Source: Vescimonas coprocola
GTDB lineage: Bacteria; Bacillota; Clostridia; Oscillospirales; Oscillospiraceae
Assembly: GCF_018408575.1 (NCBI RefSeq)
Contig: NZ_AP023418.1
Location: forward strand, 2,489,729 to 2,553,728
Length of the DNA: 64,000 bases
Direction: 5' to 3'
The first letter of the stretch is position 1. Every line of letters begins with the position of its first letter. The notes under the pieces are model-generated. The model ran no database searches. It was not told the origin of the DNA and was given only the letters and a program-made list of their open reading frames with translations. Position numbers and translations under genes: made by a program. Below, piece by piece: positions 48,152 through 56,226 of this stretch.

Positions 48152-48226
48152 GGCCCGTTGGTCAAGTGGTTAAGACAGAGGCCTCTCACGCCTTTAACAT
48201 CGGTTCGAATCCGGTACGGGTCACCA
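48152..48226 (+). tRNA. tRNA-Glu(CTC)
   Basis: 75 nt with encoded CCA. Acceptor GGCCCGT pairs ACGGGTC; the anticodon loop CTCTCAC gives CTC. Sister of the Glu(TTC) gene at 19036-19110. Confidence 0.93.
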
Positions 48227-48293
48227 TTTCTTCTTGACAAATTGCGTAAAAGTGCATATACTACTGTTTGTTACCGCTGATACGGTTTCAATA

Positions 48294-48408
<115 letters not shown>

Positions 48409-48410
48409 AC

Positions 48411-48485
<75 letters not shown>

Positions 48486-48486
48486 A

Positions 48487-48528
48487 GGGTGTGCCGCCAC
48501 TCGTAAGGTGGCGGCACACTTCCTTTTT
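48487..48528 (+). terminator. rrn-tRNA terminator
   Basis: GTGTGCCGCCAC, 7-base loop, GTGGCGGCACAC then TTCCTTTTT. It probably ends most rrn transcripts before the last two tRNAs. Confidence 0.85.
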
Positions 48529-48559
48529 ACATGATGTCCGCCGAGAGAGCCGATCACTT

Positions 48560-48636
48560 GGGCCTTTAGCTCAGTTGGTTAGAGCAGACGGCTCATAACC
48601 GTCCGGTCCCGGGTTCGAGTCCCCGAAGGCCCACCA
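48560..48636 (+). tRNA. tRNA with CAT anticodon, probably tRNA-Ile2 (lysidine type)
   Basis: 77 nt with encoded CCA. Acceptor GGGCCTT pairs AAGGCCC; loop CTCATAA gives CAT. The body (GACGGCTCATAACCGTC) resembles Bacillus tRNA-Ile(CAT), the TilS substrate, more than elongator Met, of which a clear copy is at 19162-19238. Initiator features (mismatched first pair, GGG/CCC anticodon stem) are absent. Confidence 0.8.
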
Positions 48637-48639
48637 CAC

Positions 48640-48715
48640 AGGGGTATAGCTCAGCTGGTAGAGCAGCGGTCTCCAAAACCGCGTGTCGAGAGTTCGAATC
48701 TTTCTGCCCCTGCCA
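48640..48715 (+). tRNA. tRNA-Trp(CCA)
   Basis: 76 nt with encoded CCA. Acceptor AGGGGTA pairs TGCCCCT; the anticodon loop CTCCAAA gives CCA. A terminator hairpin (AAATTCCTGCCGA stem, 48722-48757) follows. Confidence 0.95.
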
Positions 48716-48721
48716 AAAACG

Positions 48722-48757
48722 AAATTCCTGCCGATGAAAGTCGGCAGGAATTTTCTT
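48722..48757 (+). terminator. terminator of the last tRNAs
   Basis: AAATTCCTGCCGA, TGAAAG loop, TCGGCAGGAATTTT then CTTTG. Confidence 0.85.
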
Positions 48758-48977
48758 TGCCTATGATGGCCAACTTGCAGCTATGACGGGAAATTTTTCT
48801 TGTTTTGTTCTTGTTCCGCTGAGAGGTTTATGATACCCTAAAGGTAGGAAGAAGATCTCATATGAGCATTAAGGCCTACGGACAGAACTCATGGCGGGGT
48901 AGAACTGTCACGGTGGTACGGGTGTATCCGAGGAATAAGAGCTTGTTTTTTGTGATCTTTTTCGTGGGGATTAATGA

Positions 48978-49143
48978 CGCTGAAATTGTGCCGCTGACGA
49001 ATTTCTGGCGGAGAACGGCTATGTCAGTAATTTCAGCGAGACAAGGCTCCACCACGAGATCTATCTCTCCGACCCACGGAAGGCGGCACCGGAAAAGCGA
49101 AAAACCGTTATCCGGCACCCTATTAAAAAGTGCGACGGAGAAA
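48978..49143 (+). pseudogene. C-terminal remnant of a GyrI-like small-molecule-binding protein
   Basis: In frame from about 48993 the sequence reads 'ADEFLAENGYVSNFSETRLH', 'HEIYLSDPRKAAPEKRKTV' and 'IRHPIKKC', the usual end of GyrI-like domain proteins. The N-terminal ~160 residues are missing; a sequence of different composition (48862-48975) precedes it. The normal stop after the last basic residues is not seen. Decayed gene just upstream of the GNAT/YoaP gene, with which the intact version is often paired. Confidence 0.6.
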
Positions 49144-49170
49144 ATTCTCCGCAGGCAAAGGAGGGCTTCC

Positions 49171-49920
49171 ATGGACTATATTCGGATCATCGAGGACAAC
49201 ATCGATGGAGAGCACATCTGCTGCGCCATGTCCGGCAAACAGAGTCTTGTCAAGAAGGAATGGCTCAGGCAGCGGTTTGCGGAGGGACTGGTCTTTTACC
49301 GGAGCCGGGAGCGGGGCAAGTGCTTCATCGAATATATCCCGGCGGAGTACGCATGGGTTCCCATTCAGGCGGAGGGATACCTCTACATTAACTGCCTGTG
49401 GGTCTCCGGCTCCATGAAAGGCCACGGCTACTCCAATGACCTGCTGGCGGAGTGCATCCGGGATGCCAAGGCGCAGGGGCGAAAGGGTCTGTGCACCCTG
49501 TCCGCCCAAGGACGGAAGCGTGAGTTTCTCTCCGACCCGAAGTACCTGGCGCACAAGGGCTTCACAACGGCGGATACCTCTGCATGCGGGATCGAATTGC
49601 TGTATCTGCCTCTTGTTCCCTGCGCAGAGCCGCCGAAATTCAAGGACTGCGCCAAACAGCCCATTGTGGAGGAGAGCGGCTTCGTGCTCTATTACACGGA
49701 TCAGTGTCCCTTCACCTACTACTGGGTGCCGAGAGTGGTGGAGGCTGCCAAGGCGCATCATATTCCCTTGAAGGTCATCCATGTCACCAGCAGGGAGCAG
49801 GCGCAGAATGTGCCGTCGCCGGTGACCACCTATGTCCTGTTTCGGGACGGGAAATTTCTGACCCAGGGCATCCAGAGCGACAAGAAATTCCTGAAGCTTG
49901 CGGGAGTGGAGGCACAATAG
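49171..49920 (+). CDS. GNAT acetyltransferase with YoaP-like C-terminal domain
   Basis: 249 residues from ATG 49171, seven bases after AAAGGAGG; the long upstream frame is not protein-like. Residues ~1-150 are GNAT-like ('YIPAEYAWVPIQAEGYLYINCLWVSGSMKGHGYSNDLLAECIRDAKAQG'), where SGSMKGHGYSNDL is the acetyl-CoA loop. From ~170 on is a YoaP-like thioredoxin-fold segment ('FVLYYTDQCPFTYYWVPRVVEAAKAHHIPLKVIHVTS' and 'YVLFRDGKFLTQGI'). Substrate unknown. The flavin reductase-like gene follows after 41 bases and is probably co-transcribed. Confidence 0.85.
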   Translation: MDYIRIIEDNIDGEHICCAMSGKQSLVKKEWLRQRFAEGLVFYRSRERGKCFIEYIPAEYAWVPIQAEGYLYINCLWVSGSMKGHGYSNDLLAECIRDAKAQGRKGLCTLSAQGRKREFLSDPKYLAHKGFTTADTSACGIELLYLPLVPCAEPPKFKDCAKQPIVEESGFVLYYTDQCPFTYYWVPRVVEAAKAHHIPLKVIHVTSREQAQNVPSPVTTYVLFRDGKFLTQGIQSDKKFLKLAGVEAQ

Positions 49921-49961
49921 ACCGCTGCGGGCGGCGCACAAGAAGATTTAGGAGGTGTCCC

Positions 49962-50498
49962 ATGGAGGGATTCAAGGCGAAGGAATACAAGATTTTTGAG
50001 CTGTTTGATAAGCAGTGGGCTATCGTTACCGCCGGGTCCATGGCGCATTACAACAGCTGTACCGTCAGCTGGGGAAGCCTAGGAAATATCTGGGGCCATG
50101 CGGGACATAGCTGCCCCATCGTTACGGTCTATGTCCACCCGGCCCGTTACACCAGTGAGTTTTTAAGGGACAGCGACATTTTCACGGTGAGCTTTTACCC
50201 GGAGAGCTGCCGAAAGGCGCTGAGTTATATCGGCTCCCACTCCGGCCGGGACGGCGATAAGATTGCCGCTGCCGGGCTGACGCCTGTGACCATGGGACAG
50301 GGTGTGACATTCCGGGAGGCGAATCTGACCTTCCTCTGTAAGAAGCTGTATCAGCACCAATTCTCCAAAGATGATCTGGCCCCGGAAATTCAGGCGTATT
50401 ACGCCGCTGCGCCGCAGGTGTACCCGGACTTTCAGGGCGGCTGGCAGCCGCACATAGTCTTTGTAGGGGAGATCACAGCCGTCAGGGACGACCGGTGA
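49962..50498 (+). CDS. flavin reductase-like / FMN-binding family protein
   Basis: 178 residues from ATG 49962 (GGAGGTG upstream; a longer frame overlapping the previous gene is rejected). The split-barrel flavin reductase pattern is visible: 'QWAIVTAGSMAHYNSCTVSWGSLGNIWG' (FMN-binding start), 'CPIVTVYVHPARYTSEFLRDSDIFTVSFYPESCRKALSYIGSHSGRDGDK'. These proteins bind FMN and often reduce or scavenge. It forms a pair with the GNAT/YoaP gene. Confidence 0.85.
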   Translation: MEGFKAKEYKIFELFDKQWAIVTAGSMAHYNSCTVSWGSLGNIWGHAGHSCPIVTVYVHPARYTSEFLRDSDIFTVSFYPESCRKALSYIGSHSGRDGDKIAAAGLTPVTMGQGVTFREANLTFLCKKLYQHQFSKDDLAPEIQAYYAAAPQVYPDFQGGWQPHIVFVGEITAVRDDR

Positions 50499-50523
50499 GG
50501 GGGAAAGCCGGAAAACTTGCCGC

Positions 50524-50566
50524 CATATAGCAGAAAAGCCGCTATTAGCGGCTTTTCTGCTATATG
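50524..50566. terminator. 20-bp-stem terminator
   Basis: CATATAGCAGAAAAGCCGCT and its complement with an ATT loop. It separates the flavin reductase gene from the first sigma-54 promoter, 20 bp downstream. Confidence 0.8.
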
Positions 50567-50587
50567 CCGAGGACAGAGAAAGCGAAG

Positions 50588-50603
50588 TGGCATGGAAGTT
50601 GCT
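50588..50603 (+). promoter_or_regulatory. sigma-54 promoter 1 (malic enzyme-fumarase operon)
   Basis: TGGCATGGAAGTTGCT: GG at 50589-50590 and GC at 50601-50602, 10 bp between, fitting TGGCAC-N5-TTGC(A/T). It lies ~75 bases upstream of the ATG at 50676. Nearly identical to 53264-53279 and 56154-56169. Confidence 0.85.
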
Positions 50604-50675
50604 ATATAAAATCATAGATACGGCACCATTTTGAAGGGGCCGCACACGACCATCACGACATAAGGAGGAGAACGT

Positions 50676-51833
50676 ATGAGTACGCTGAAAGAGGAGGCCC
50701 TGCAGCTGCACGAGGTGCATCAAGGGAAGCTGGCGGTGTCGCTGAAGGTGGACATCGAGACCAAGCATGATCTGTCTCTGGCGTATACGCCGGGGGTGGC
50801 AGAGCCGTGCCTGGAGATCGCACAGGATCGGGAGCAGGTATACCGATATACGGGCAAGGGAAATGCTGTGGCCATCGTTACCGACGGAACGGCGGTGCTG
50901 GGTCTGGGGGATATCGGCCCGGAGGCGGCCCTGCCGGTGATGGAGGGGAAGGCGTGTCTCTTTAAGCGCTTCGGCGGCGTAGATGCCTACCCCATCTGCC
51001 TGAACACCAAGGACCCGGAGGAGATCGTGCGGGCGGTGCAGCTGATAGCACCGGGCTTCGGCGGTATCAATCTGGAGGATATTTCGGCGCCCCGGTGCTT
51101 CGAGATCGAGGAGCGGCTCATCGAAACACTGGACATTCCCGTGTTCCACGACGATCAGCACGGAACGGCGGTGGTGGTGCTGGCGGCTCTCATCAACGGG
51201 GCCAAGTGTCTGGGACTGGAGCTGCCGCAGGTGCAGACGGTCATCAGCGGCGCCGGTGCTGCGGGCATCTCCGTCTGTAAGCTGCTGATGAAGGCGGGGG
51301 TGCGGGATATCACCCTCTGCGACCGGCAGGGGGCCATTTGGGAGGGCCGGGAGGGCCTGAACGGGGCCAAGACGGCCATGGCGAAGGTCACTAACCGGGC
51401 CATGCGAAAGGGCAGTCTGGCGGAGGTCATGGAGGGAGCCGATCTGTTCATCGGTGTTTCCGGTCCCGGCATCGTCACGCAGGAGATGGTGCGCTCCATG
51501 TCACCGCAGGCGATGGTGTTCGCCCTGTCAAACCCGGTTCCGGAGATCATGCCGGAGCTGGCGTTGGCGGCGGGGGCCAAGGTGGTGGCCACCGGCCGGT
51601 CGGATTTCCCCAATCAGATCAACAACCTGTTGGTATTCCCCGGAATCTTCAAGGGAGCGTTGGCGGCCCGTGCCTCACGGATCACGGAGGAAATGATGAT
51701 CGCCGCCGCCTATGCTATCGCCGGGCGGGTCTCCCCGGAGGAGCTGAGCCGGGAGTGCATCATTCCCAGCACCTTCGACATGGGCGTGGCGGATGTAGTG
51801 GCCGAGGCCGTGAAGGCCCATGTGGAGCACTGA
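50676..51833 (+). CDS. NAD(P)-dependent malic enzyme
   Basis: 385 residues with AAGGAGG upstream. Short bacterial malic-enzyme form: N-terminal '[17 protein letters not shown]', '[42 protein letters not shown]'; metal site '[16 protein letters not shown]'; dinucleotide fold '[18 protein letters not shown]' with Asp after strand 2 (ITLCDRQG), favouring NAD; C-terminal '[15 protein letters not shown]' and '[25 protein letters not shown]'. It oxidatively decarboxylates malate to pyruvate, CO2 and NAD(P)H. The fumarase subunits follow (3-base gap), so the operon runs fumarate to malate to pyruvate. Under a sigma-54 promoter. Confidence 0.95.
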   Translation: MSTLKEEALQLHEVHQGKLAVSLKVDIETKHDLSLAYTPGVAEPCLEIAQDREQVYRYTGKGNAVAIVTDGTAVLGLGDIGPEAALPVMEGKACLFKRFGGVDAYPICLNTKDPEEIVRAVQLIAPGFGGINLEDISAPRCFEIEERLIETLDIPVFHDDQHGTAVVVLAALINGAKCLGLELPQVQTVISGAGAAGISVCKLLMKAGVRDITLCDRQGAIWEGREGLNGAKTAMAKVTNRAMRKGSLAEVMEGADLFIGVSGPGIVTQEMVRSMSPQAMVFALSNPVPEIMPELALAAGAKVVATGRSDFPNQINNLLVFPGIFKGALAARASRITEEMMIAAAYAIAGRVSPEELSRECIIPSTFDMGVADVVAEAVKAHVEH

Positions 51834-51836
51834 GCC

Positions 51837-52682
51837 ATGAGAGAGCTGGATACGGCGCTGATCTGCCAGACGGTGGCGGATATGGTGGTGCAGGCCAACT
51901 GCTGCATCGGTGCAGACGTGATGGAGAGCCTGCGGCAGGGACGGGACCGGGAGGAGAAGCCCTTGGCCCGGAGTATTCTGGACAAGCTCATCCGCAATGA
52001 TGAAATCGCCGCCCGGCGGGCCATGCCCCTGTGTCAGGATACGGGCATGGCGGTATTTCGGGTGCGGCTGGGGCAGGAGCTCCATATCGTGGGTCAGCCG
52101 CTGGAGGAAGCGCTCCAGCAGGGCATGGCGCAGGGCTACCGGGAGGGCTATCTCAGAAAATCCGTGGTGCGGGACCCGGTATTTCATCGGGAGAACACCG
52201 GAGATAATACCCCGGCGGTGATCTACTATGAGATGGTGCCGGGAGACAGGCTGGAGCTCTTCTTTGCGCCCAAGGGCTTCGGCAGCGAGAATATGAGCAC
52301 CATCAAGATGCTCAAGCCCGCCGACGGAGAAAAGGGTGTCCGGGAGTTCATCCTGTCTGCGGTGGAAAAGGCGGGGCCCAACCCCTGTCCGCCGATCATA
52401 GTGGGCGTGGGCATCGGAGGAACCTTCGATAAGTGTGCCCAGCTGTCCAAATTTGCCCTGATGCGGCCGGTGGGAAGCCGGCATCCGGATCCGGCTTACG
52501 CCGCCATGGAGTTGGAGCTGCTGGACGAGATCAACCGCATGGACATTGGCCCGGCAGGATTAGGCGGAAGGACTACGGCACTGGCGGTACACATCGAGAC
52601 GTACCCCACCCACATTGCCGGACTGCCGGTGGCGGTGAACCTCTGCTGCCACGCCTATCGTCACGCCCATGCGGTGCTGTAA
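51837..52682 (+). CDS. class I fumarate hydratase, alpha subunit (TtdA-like)
   Basis: 281 residues, three bases after the malic enzyme stop. The three [4Fe-4S] ligands typical of class I fumarases/tartrate dehydratases are in PLCQDTGMAVF, GGTFDKCAQLSK and VNLCCHAYRH. The 'GSENMSTIKMLKPADG' and 'CPPIIVGVGIGG' blocks are standard. With the beta subunit it hydrates fumarate to L-malate. Oxygen-sensitive enzyme suited to an anaerobe. Tartrate or related dehydration cannot be excluded, but the malic enzyme partner favours fumarate. Confidence 0.93.
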   Translation: MRELDTALICQTVADMVVQANCCIGADVMESLRQGRDREEKPLARSILDKLIRNDEIAARRAMPLCQDTGMAVFRVRLGQELHIVGQPLEEALQQGMAQGYREGYLRKSVVRDPVFHRENTGDNTPAVIYYEMVPGDRLELFFAPKGFGSENMSTIKMLKPADGEKGVREFILSAVEKAGPNPCPPIIVGVGIGGTFDKCAQLSKFALMRPVGSRHPDPAYAAMELELLDEINRMDIGPAGLGGRTTALAVHIETYPTHIAGLPVAVNLCCHAYRHAHAVL

Positions 52683-52694
52683 AGGAGGGAGCGC

Positions 52695-53216
52695 ATGAAG
52701 CATATCCGATTGCCGCTGACGGAAGCGGACATTGCGGCCTTGCAGGCGGGGGACGAGGTGCTGCTCAGCGGCCCGCTGTATACGGCACGGGACGCCGCCC
52801 ATCAGCGGCTGTGCCGCTGCTTGCAGGAGGGAAAGCCTCTGCCGGTGGAACTGGCGGGGGAGACCATTTACTATGTGGGGCCCTCCCCGGCGAAGCCCGG
52901 TGAGGTCATTGGCTCCGCCGGCCCTACCACCAGCTATCGAATGGATCCCTACACGCCGCCGCTGCTGGCGCTGGGGCTGAAGGGCATGATCGGGAAGGGC
53001 CGCCGTTCTGCAGAGGTGGTGCAGGCCATCCGGGAGCACGGAGCCGTGTACTTTATCACCATCGGCGGCGCTGCGGCGCTGCTGGCGGAGGCCGTCAAGA
53101 AAAAAACACCCGTGTGCTACGAGGATCTGGGACCGGAGGCGATTTGCCGGCTGGAGGTGGAGAGTTTCTATGCCATCGTGGGTATCGACAGCCGGGGGAA
53201 TACCATCATTCGCTGA
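52695..53216 (+). CDS. class I fumarate hydratase, beta subunit (TtdB-like)
   Basis: 173 residues with AAAGGAGGG upstream. Swivelling beta domain of class I fumarases: 'LQAGDEVLLSGPLYTARDAAHQRL', 'YVGPSPAKPGEVIGSAGPTTSYRMDPYTPPLLALGLKGMIGKG', 'YFITIGGAAALLAEAV', 'YEDLGPEAICRLEVE'. Arg and Ser/Thr of the 'GPTTSYRMD' loop line the active site. Third gene of the malic enzyme-fumarase operon; a terminator follows at once. Confidence 0.94.
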   Translation: MKHIRLPLTEADIAALQAGDEVLLSGPLYTARDAAHQRLCRCLQEGKPLPVELAGETIYYVGPSPAKPGEVIGSAGPTTSYRMDPYTPPLLALGLKGMIGKGRRSAEVVQAIREHGAVYFITIGGAAALLAEAVKKKTPVCYEDLGPEAICRLEVESFYAIVGIDSRGNTIIR

Positions 53217-53246
53217 AAAAAGCCGCCCGCCGGGGCGGCTTTTTTA
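53216..53246 (+). terminator. terminator of the malic enzyme-fumarase operon
   Basis: AAAAAAGCCGCCC, short loop, GGGCGGCTTTTTT. The next sigma-54 promoter begins 18 bp later. Confidence 0.85.
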
Positions 53247-53263
53247 TGCCCTGCGGAGGGACA

Positions 53264-53279
53264 TGGCATGGGAGTTGCT
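53264..53279 (+). promoter_or_regulatory. sigma-54 promoter 2 (proline-racemase-like gene)
   Basis: TGGCATGGGAGTTGCT: GG at 53265-53266, GC at 53277-53278, 10-bp gap. About 55 bp upstream of the ATG at 53334. Confidence 0.85.
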
Positions 53280-53333
53280 ACTACAATTTGACAGAAAACC
53301 GGAGCATACCGGACAAAACAGGAGGGAAACACT

Positions 53334-54308
53334 ATGCGTTTTCAGGAAATGATCGAGACTGTGGACACCCATACCGGCGGCGAACCGACCCGGATCATTC
53401 TCAGCGGCATCCCCAAGCTGGAGGGAAATTCTGTCCGGGAGAAGCGGGACTATTTCAAGGAACACTATGACTATATCCGCACACGGCTGACCTACGAGCC
53501 CAGAGGCCATGCGGGGATGCTGTGCGCTGCGGTGGTGCCGCCCACCATGCCGGAGGCGGATTTCGGCATCTTCTACATGGACGACGTGCAGTATCTGGAT
53601 ATGTGCGGCCATGCCAGCATCGGCGTAGGGACTGCCCTGCAGGAGATCGGGCTGGTGCCCAAGGCCCATCGGGACCGCTACGCCATCGAGACCCCGGCGG
53701 GTCTGGTGTGGATCAAGAACAATTTCAAGGAGGACTATGTGTACAGCACCACCGTCCGCAACGTCAACAGCTACGTCATTGAAAACGAACTGCGGATCGA
53801 CGTGGATGATGTGAAGGATGTGCCGGTGAATCTGGCCTACGGCGGCAACGTGTTTGCTATCGTACCGGCGGCCCGGTTCGGCATCAAGATCCAGCCCTCC
53901 TATATGGAGCGCATCAAGCATTATTCCGCCCGTATCCGGGAGGTCATTGCAGAGAAAGGCATTGCCGTGACGCTGGTTCAGTGGTATGATGAACCTAAGT
54001 CCAAGGAGGCGGACCTGCGGGTGGTCCACAGCTCCGGGTATGGCTCTCCGGATCGCTCCCCCGGCGGCACCGGCACCAGCGCCAAGGTGGCGTGGCTGTG
54101 CGCCAACGGGAAGCTGGCCATCGATGAGCCCTTTGTCCACGAGGGTATCGTGGATGCACCCTTTATCGGCGTGGTGAAGGGCGTCGAGGAGAAGAACGGC
54201 CGCACGGAGTATCTCACGGAGATCACCGGACAGGCCCGCATCACGGGCTTCCACAAATTTGTGTTTGCAGACAACGACGACCTGCGGGAGGGCTTCTATT
54301 TCGATTGA
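53334..54308 (+). CDS. proline-racemase-family protein lacking the second catalytic cysteine
   Basis: 324 residues with CAGGAGGG upstream. Start 'IETVDTHTGGEPTRIILSGIP' and the first catalytic Cys in 'YLDMCGHASIGVGTAL' (~residue 91) match proline racemase/hydroxyproline epimerase. At the second site the family has DRSPCGTGT; here it is DRSPGGTGTSAKVA, Gly for Cys. Loss of one Cys is known to turn this fold from two-base racemisation to dehydration (trans-3-hydroxyproline dehydratase has Thr there). This enzyme may therefore be a dehydratase or an isomerase with another base. Own sigma-54 promoter; the activator gene follows after 30 bases. Confidence 0.88.
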   Translation: MRFQEMIETVDTHTGGEPTRIILSGIPKLEGNSVREKRDYFKEHYDYIRTRLTYEPRGHAGMLCAAVVPPTMPEADFGIFYMDDVQYLDMCGHASIGVGTALQEIGLVPKAHRDRYAIETPAGLVWIKNNFKEDYVYSTTVRNVNSYVIENELRIDVDDVKDVPVNLAYGGNVFAIVPAARFGIKIQPSYMERIKHYSARIREVIAEKGIAVTLVQWYDEPKSKEADLRVVHSSGYGSPDRSPGGTGTSAKVAWLCANGKLAIDEPFVHEGIVDAPFIGVVKGVEEKNGRTEYLTEITGQARITGFHKFVFADNDDLREGFYFD

Positions 54309-54337
54309 TGCTCCGGCAGGCGGAAAGGACGGATGGG

Positions 54338-55741
54338 ATGAGGTATCATGACGAGCGCCTGCGCTGGCTGCAGGAGAACTTCAGCTACATTGATTCTGTC
54401 ACCATGATCGACGCCACTGGCAAGATCACTGTGAAGGAGCGCTACAATCCCCGATATAGCGATGCGGAGAATGCTGCGGATAACGAGTGGTGTCTCAACC
54501 GCAACCTGCTGGAGGTGTTTCCGTCCCTGAGCCACAGCGACAGCACCTTATTGCAGGCCCTGCAGAAGGGCGAGTTGCTGTACCGGGAGAATCAGTGTAC
54601 CATCAACCACTCCGGCAAGAAATCCGTGACCAGCAACGTGACCTTTCCTATCATCAGCCGGGGAAAGATCATTGGGGCCGTGGAGCTGTCACGGGATGTG
54701 ACCCACTATGAGGGGGAGCGGACGGCTCCGGCGGCCCGGCCGACGCCCAAGCGCCGCTCCGGCACCGAGGCCAAGTGGACGCTGGAGGATATCGTCACCC
54801 AGAACAGCAAGATGCTGGAGATCAAGCGCACCATTGCCAAGGTGGCGGACAGCCGCTCCTCGGTGCTGGTGTACGGCGAGACGGGCACGGGAAAGGAACT
54901 CATCGTCTCGGCGCTGCACAATGCCGGCAGCCGCAAGGATCAGCCCTTTGTGGCGGTGAACTGTGCCGCCCTGCCGGAGAGTATTCTGGAGGGACTGCTG
55001 TTCGGTTCCCAGAAGGGGGCATTTACCGGGGCGGAGAACAAAAAGGGGATGTTTGCCGAGGCCAACGGCGGCACCATCTATCTCGATGAGATCAACTCCA
55101 TGCCGTTGCTGCTTCAGGCGAAGCTGCTGCGGGTGCTGCAGGAGAAATCGGTGACACCGTTGGGAGCCTCCAAGCCGATCCCGCTGGATGTACGCATCAT
55201 CGCATCCACCAACCGGCCGATCAGCGAGGTGGTGGCCAGCGGCCAGATGCGGGAGGATATTCTGTACCGGCTCAATACCATCAGCATCCAGATCCCGCCC
55301 TTGCGGCGGAGACTGGACGATATCCCCCTTCTGGCGGCGGCATTTGTGGAGAAATACAGCGCCGAAATGGGCAAACAGGTAGCGGGCGTGGCGCCGGAGG
55401 TGACAGCCTTCCTCATGAACCGCAGCTGGCGAGGCAATGTCCGGGAGCTGGAGCACGTCATCGAATCTGCCATGAATGTGGTGGAGGACGGCCAGACGGT
55501 GGAGCTGGAGCATCTGCCGATCTACCTCAGCGAGGTGGATGAGCTGGAGGAGGATACCCCGGAGCATAGCCCACGGGAGGCGGTGTCCCTCAACGAGGCA
55601 TTGGCAGCCTACGAGAAGAAGCTGATTTTAGCGGCCATGAAGGCCAGCAACTGGAAGATCGTGGACGCAGCGGCCCGGCTGCGGATCCCACGCACCAGCC
55701 TGCAGTATAAGCTGGAAAAATACGATATCAAGCGACGGTAA
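54338..55741 (+). CDS. sigma-54-dependent transcriptional activator (RocR/NtrC-like)
   Basis: 467 residues from ATG 54338, nine bases after GGAAAGGA. N-terminal ~140 residues are a PAS-like sensing domain ('IDSVTMIDATGKITVKERYNPR', 'FPIISRGKIIGAVELSRDVT'). The AAA+ domain (~165-400) has Walker A 'YGETGTGKELIV', the sigma-54 contact loop KGAFTGAE, Walker B 'GTIYLDEINSMP' and the R-finger 'MREDILYRLNTISI'. C-terminal Fis-type HTH: 'NWKIVDAAARLRIPRTSLQYKLEKY'. No receiver domain, so it senses a ligand directly, as RocR does. It sits amid three sigma-54 promoters and is their likely activator. Confidence 0.93.
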   Translation: MRYHDERLRWLQENFSYIDSVTMIDATGKITVKERYNPRYSDAENAADNEWCLNRNLLEVFPSLSHSDSTLLQALQKGELLYRENQCTINHSGKKSVTSNVTFPIISRGKIIGAVELSRDVTHYEGERTAPAARPTPKRRSGTEAKWTLEDIVTQNSKMLEIKRTIAKVADSRSSVLVYGETGTGKELIVSALHNAGSRKDQPFVAVNCAALPESILEGLLFGSQKGAFTGAENKKGMFAEANGGTIYLDEINSMPLLLQAKLLRVLQEKSVTPLGASKPIPLDVRIIASTNRPISEVVASGQMREDILYRLNTISIQIPPLRRRLDDIPLLAAAFVEKYSAEMGKQVAGVAPEVTAFLMNRSWRGNVRELEHVIESAMNVVEDGQTVELEHLPIYLSEVDELEEDTPEHSPREAVSLNEALAAYEKKLILAAMKASNWKIVDAAARLRIPRTSLQYKLEKYDIKRR

Positions 55742-55779
55742 TTCGTCATCTTTGCGACGGATATCCATCACTGGAAGAG

Positions 55780-55818
55780 CGCAGGGACAGAGCGGCTGGT
55801 TTGTCCCTGCGTTTTCTT
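55780..55818 (+). terminator. terminator of the activator gene
   Basis: CGCAGGGAC and GTCCCTGCG arms with a 14-base loop, followed by TTTTCTTT. Confidence 0.75.
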
Positions 55819-55994
55819 TGTATAGACTATGCAAAATAAGCACATAAATCCGGCAAAAGAAGGACGGAATTACCGAAAAAAGCGGCGGAGACAGCAAAAA
55901 CTGCCGGAAAGGGGAGAGGCGTCCTGCAGACCGCCTGTGGGCCGGCGGTGACAGGAGCTCCTGACTGAAGTGCAGAAAAATAGCGGGAAAGCGG

Positions 55995-56010
55995 TGACGG
56001 AAATCCGTCA
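55995..56010. promoter_or_regulatory. candidate upstream activating sequence
   Basis: TGACGGAAATCCGTCA, 7-bp arms with an AA centre, 143-158 bp upstream of sigma-54 promoter 3, the right distance for a Fis-type enhancer-binding activator. The remaining part of the 485-bp gap 55742-56226 has no gene. Confidence 0.4.
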
Positions 56011-56152
56011 TTCGGCAAGGAGCGCATGGCAGCGGAGGGCGCTGCCTGCGGTGGAGTGAAAACGGCCCCTCCCGTGGGGGAGACCCTTGGGGCATAGTGA
56101 CGAAACGAGACGGGAAAATATGTCGTATTCGGCAAAGGGAATATCGGCGGTT

Positions 56153-56169
56153 TTGGCATGGGGCTTGCT
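56153..56169 (+). promoter_or_regulatory. sigma-54 promoter 3 (NhaC-lyase-MmgE operon)
   Basis: TTGGCATGGGGCTTGCT: GG at 56155-56156, GC at 56167-56168, 10-bp gap. 57 bp upstream of the ATG at 56227. Confidence 0.85.
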
Positions 56170-56226
56170 TAAATCTATGGCGAAGGGAGTGCTCCCTGTG
56201 TAAAATTACGAAGGAGGAAATCACAC

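Noticed and set aside
48862..49170. Upstream extension of the GNAT/YoaP gene to an ATG at 48862
   Set aside because: The ATG at 49171 has a perfect ribosome binding site, and another frame of the upstream region encodes a GyrI-like remnant.
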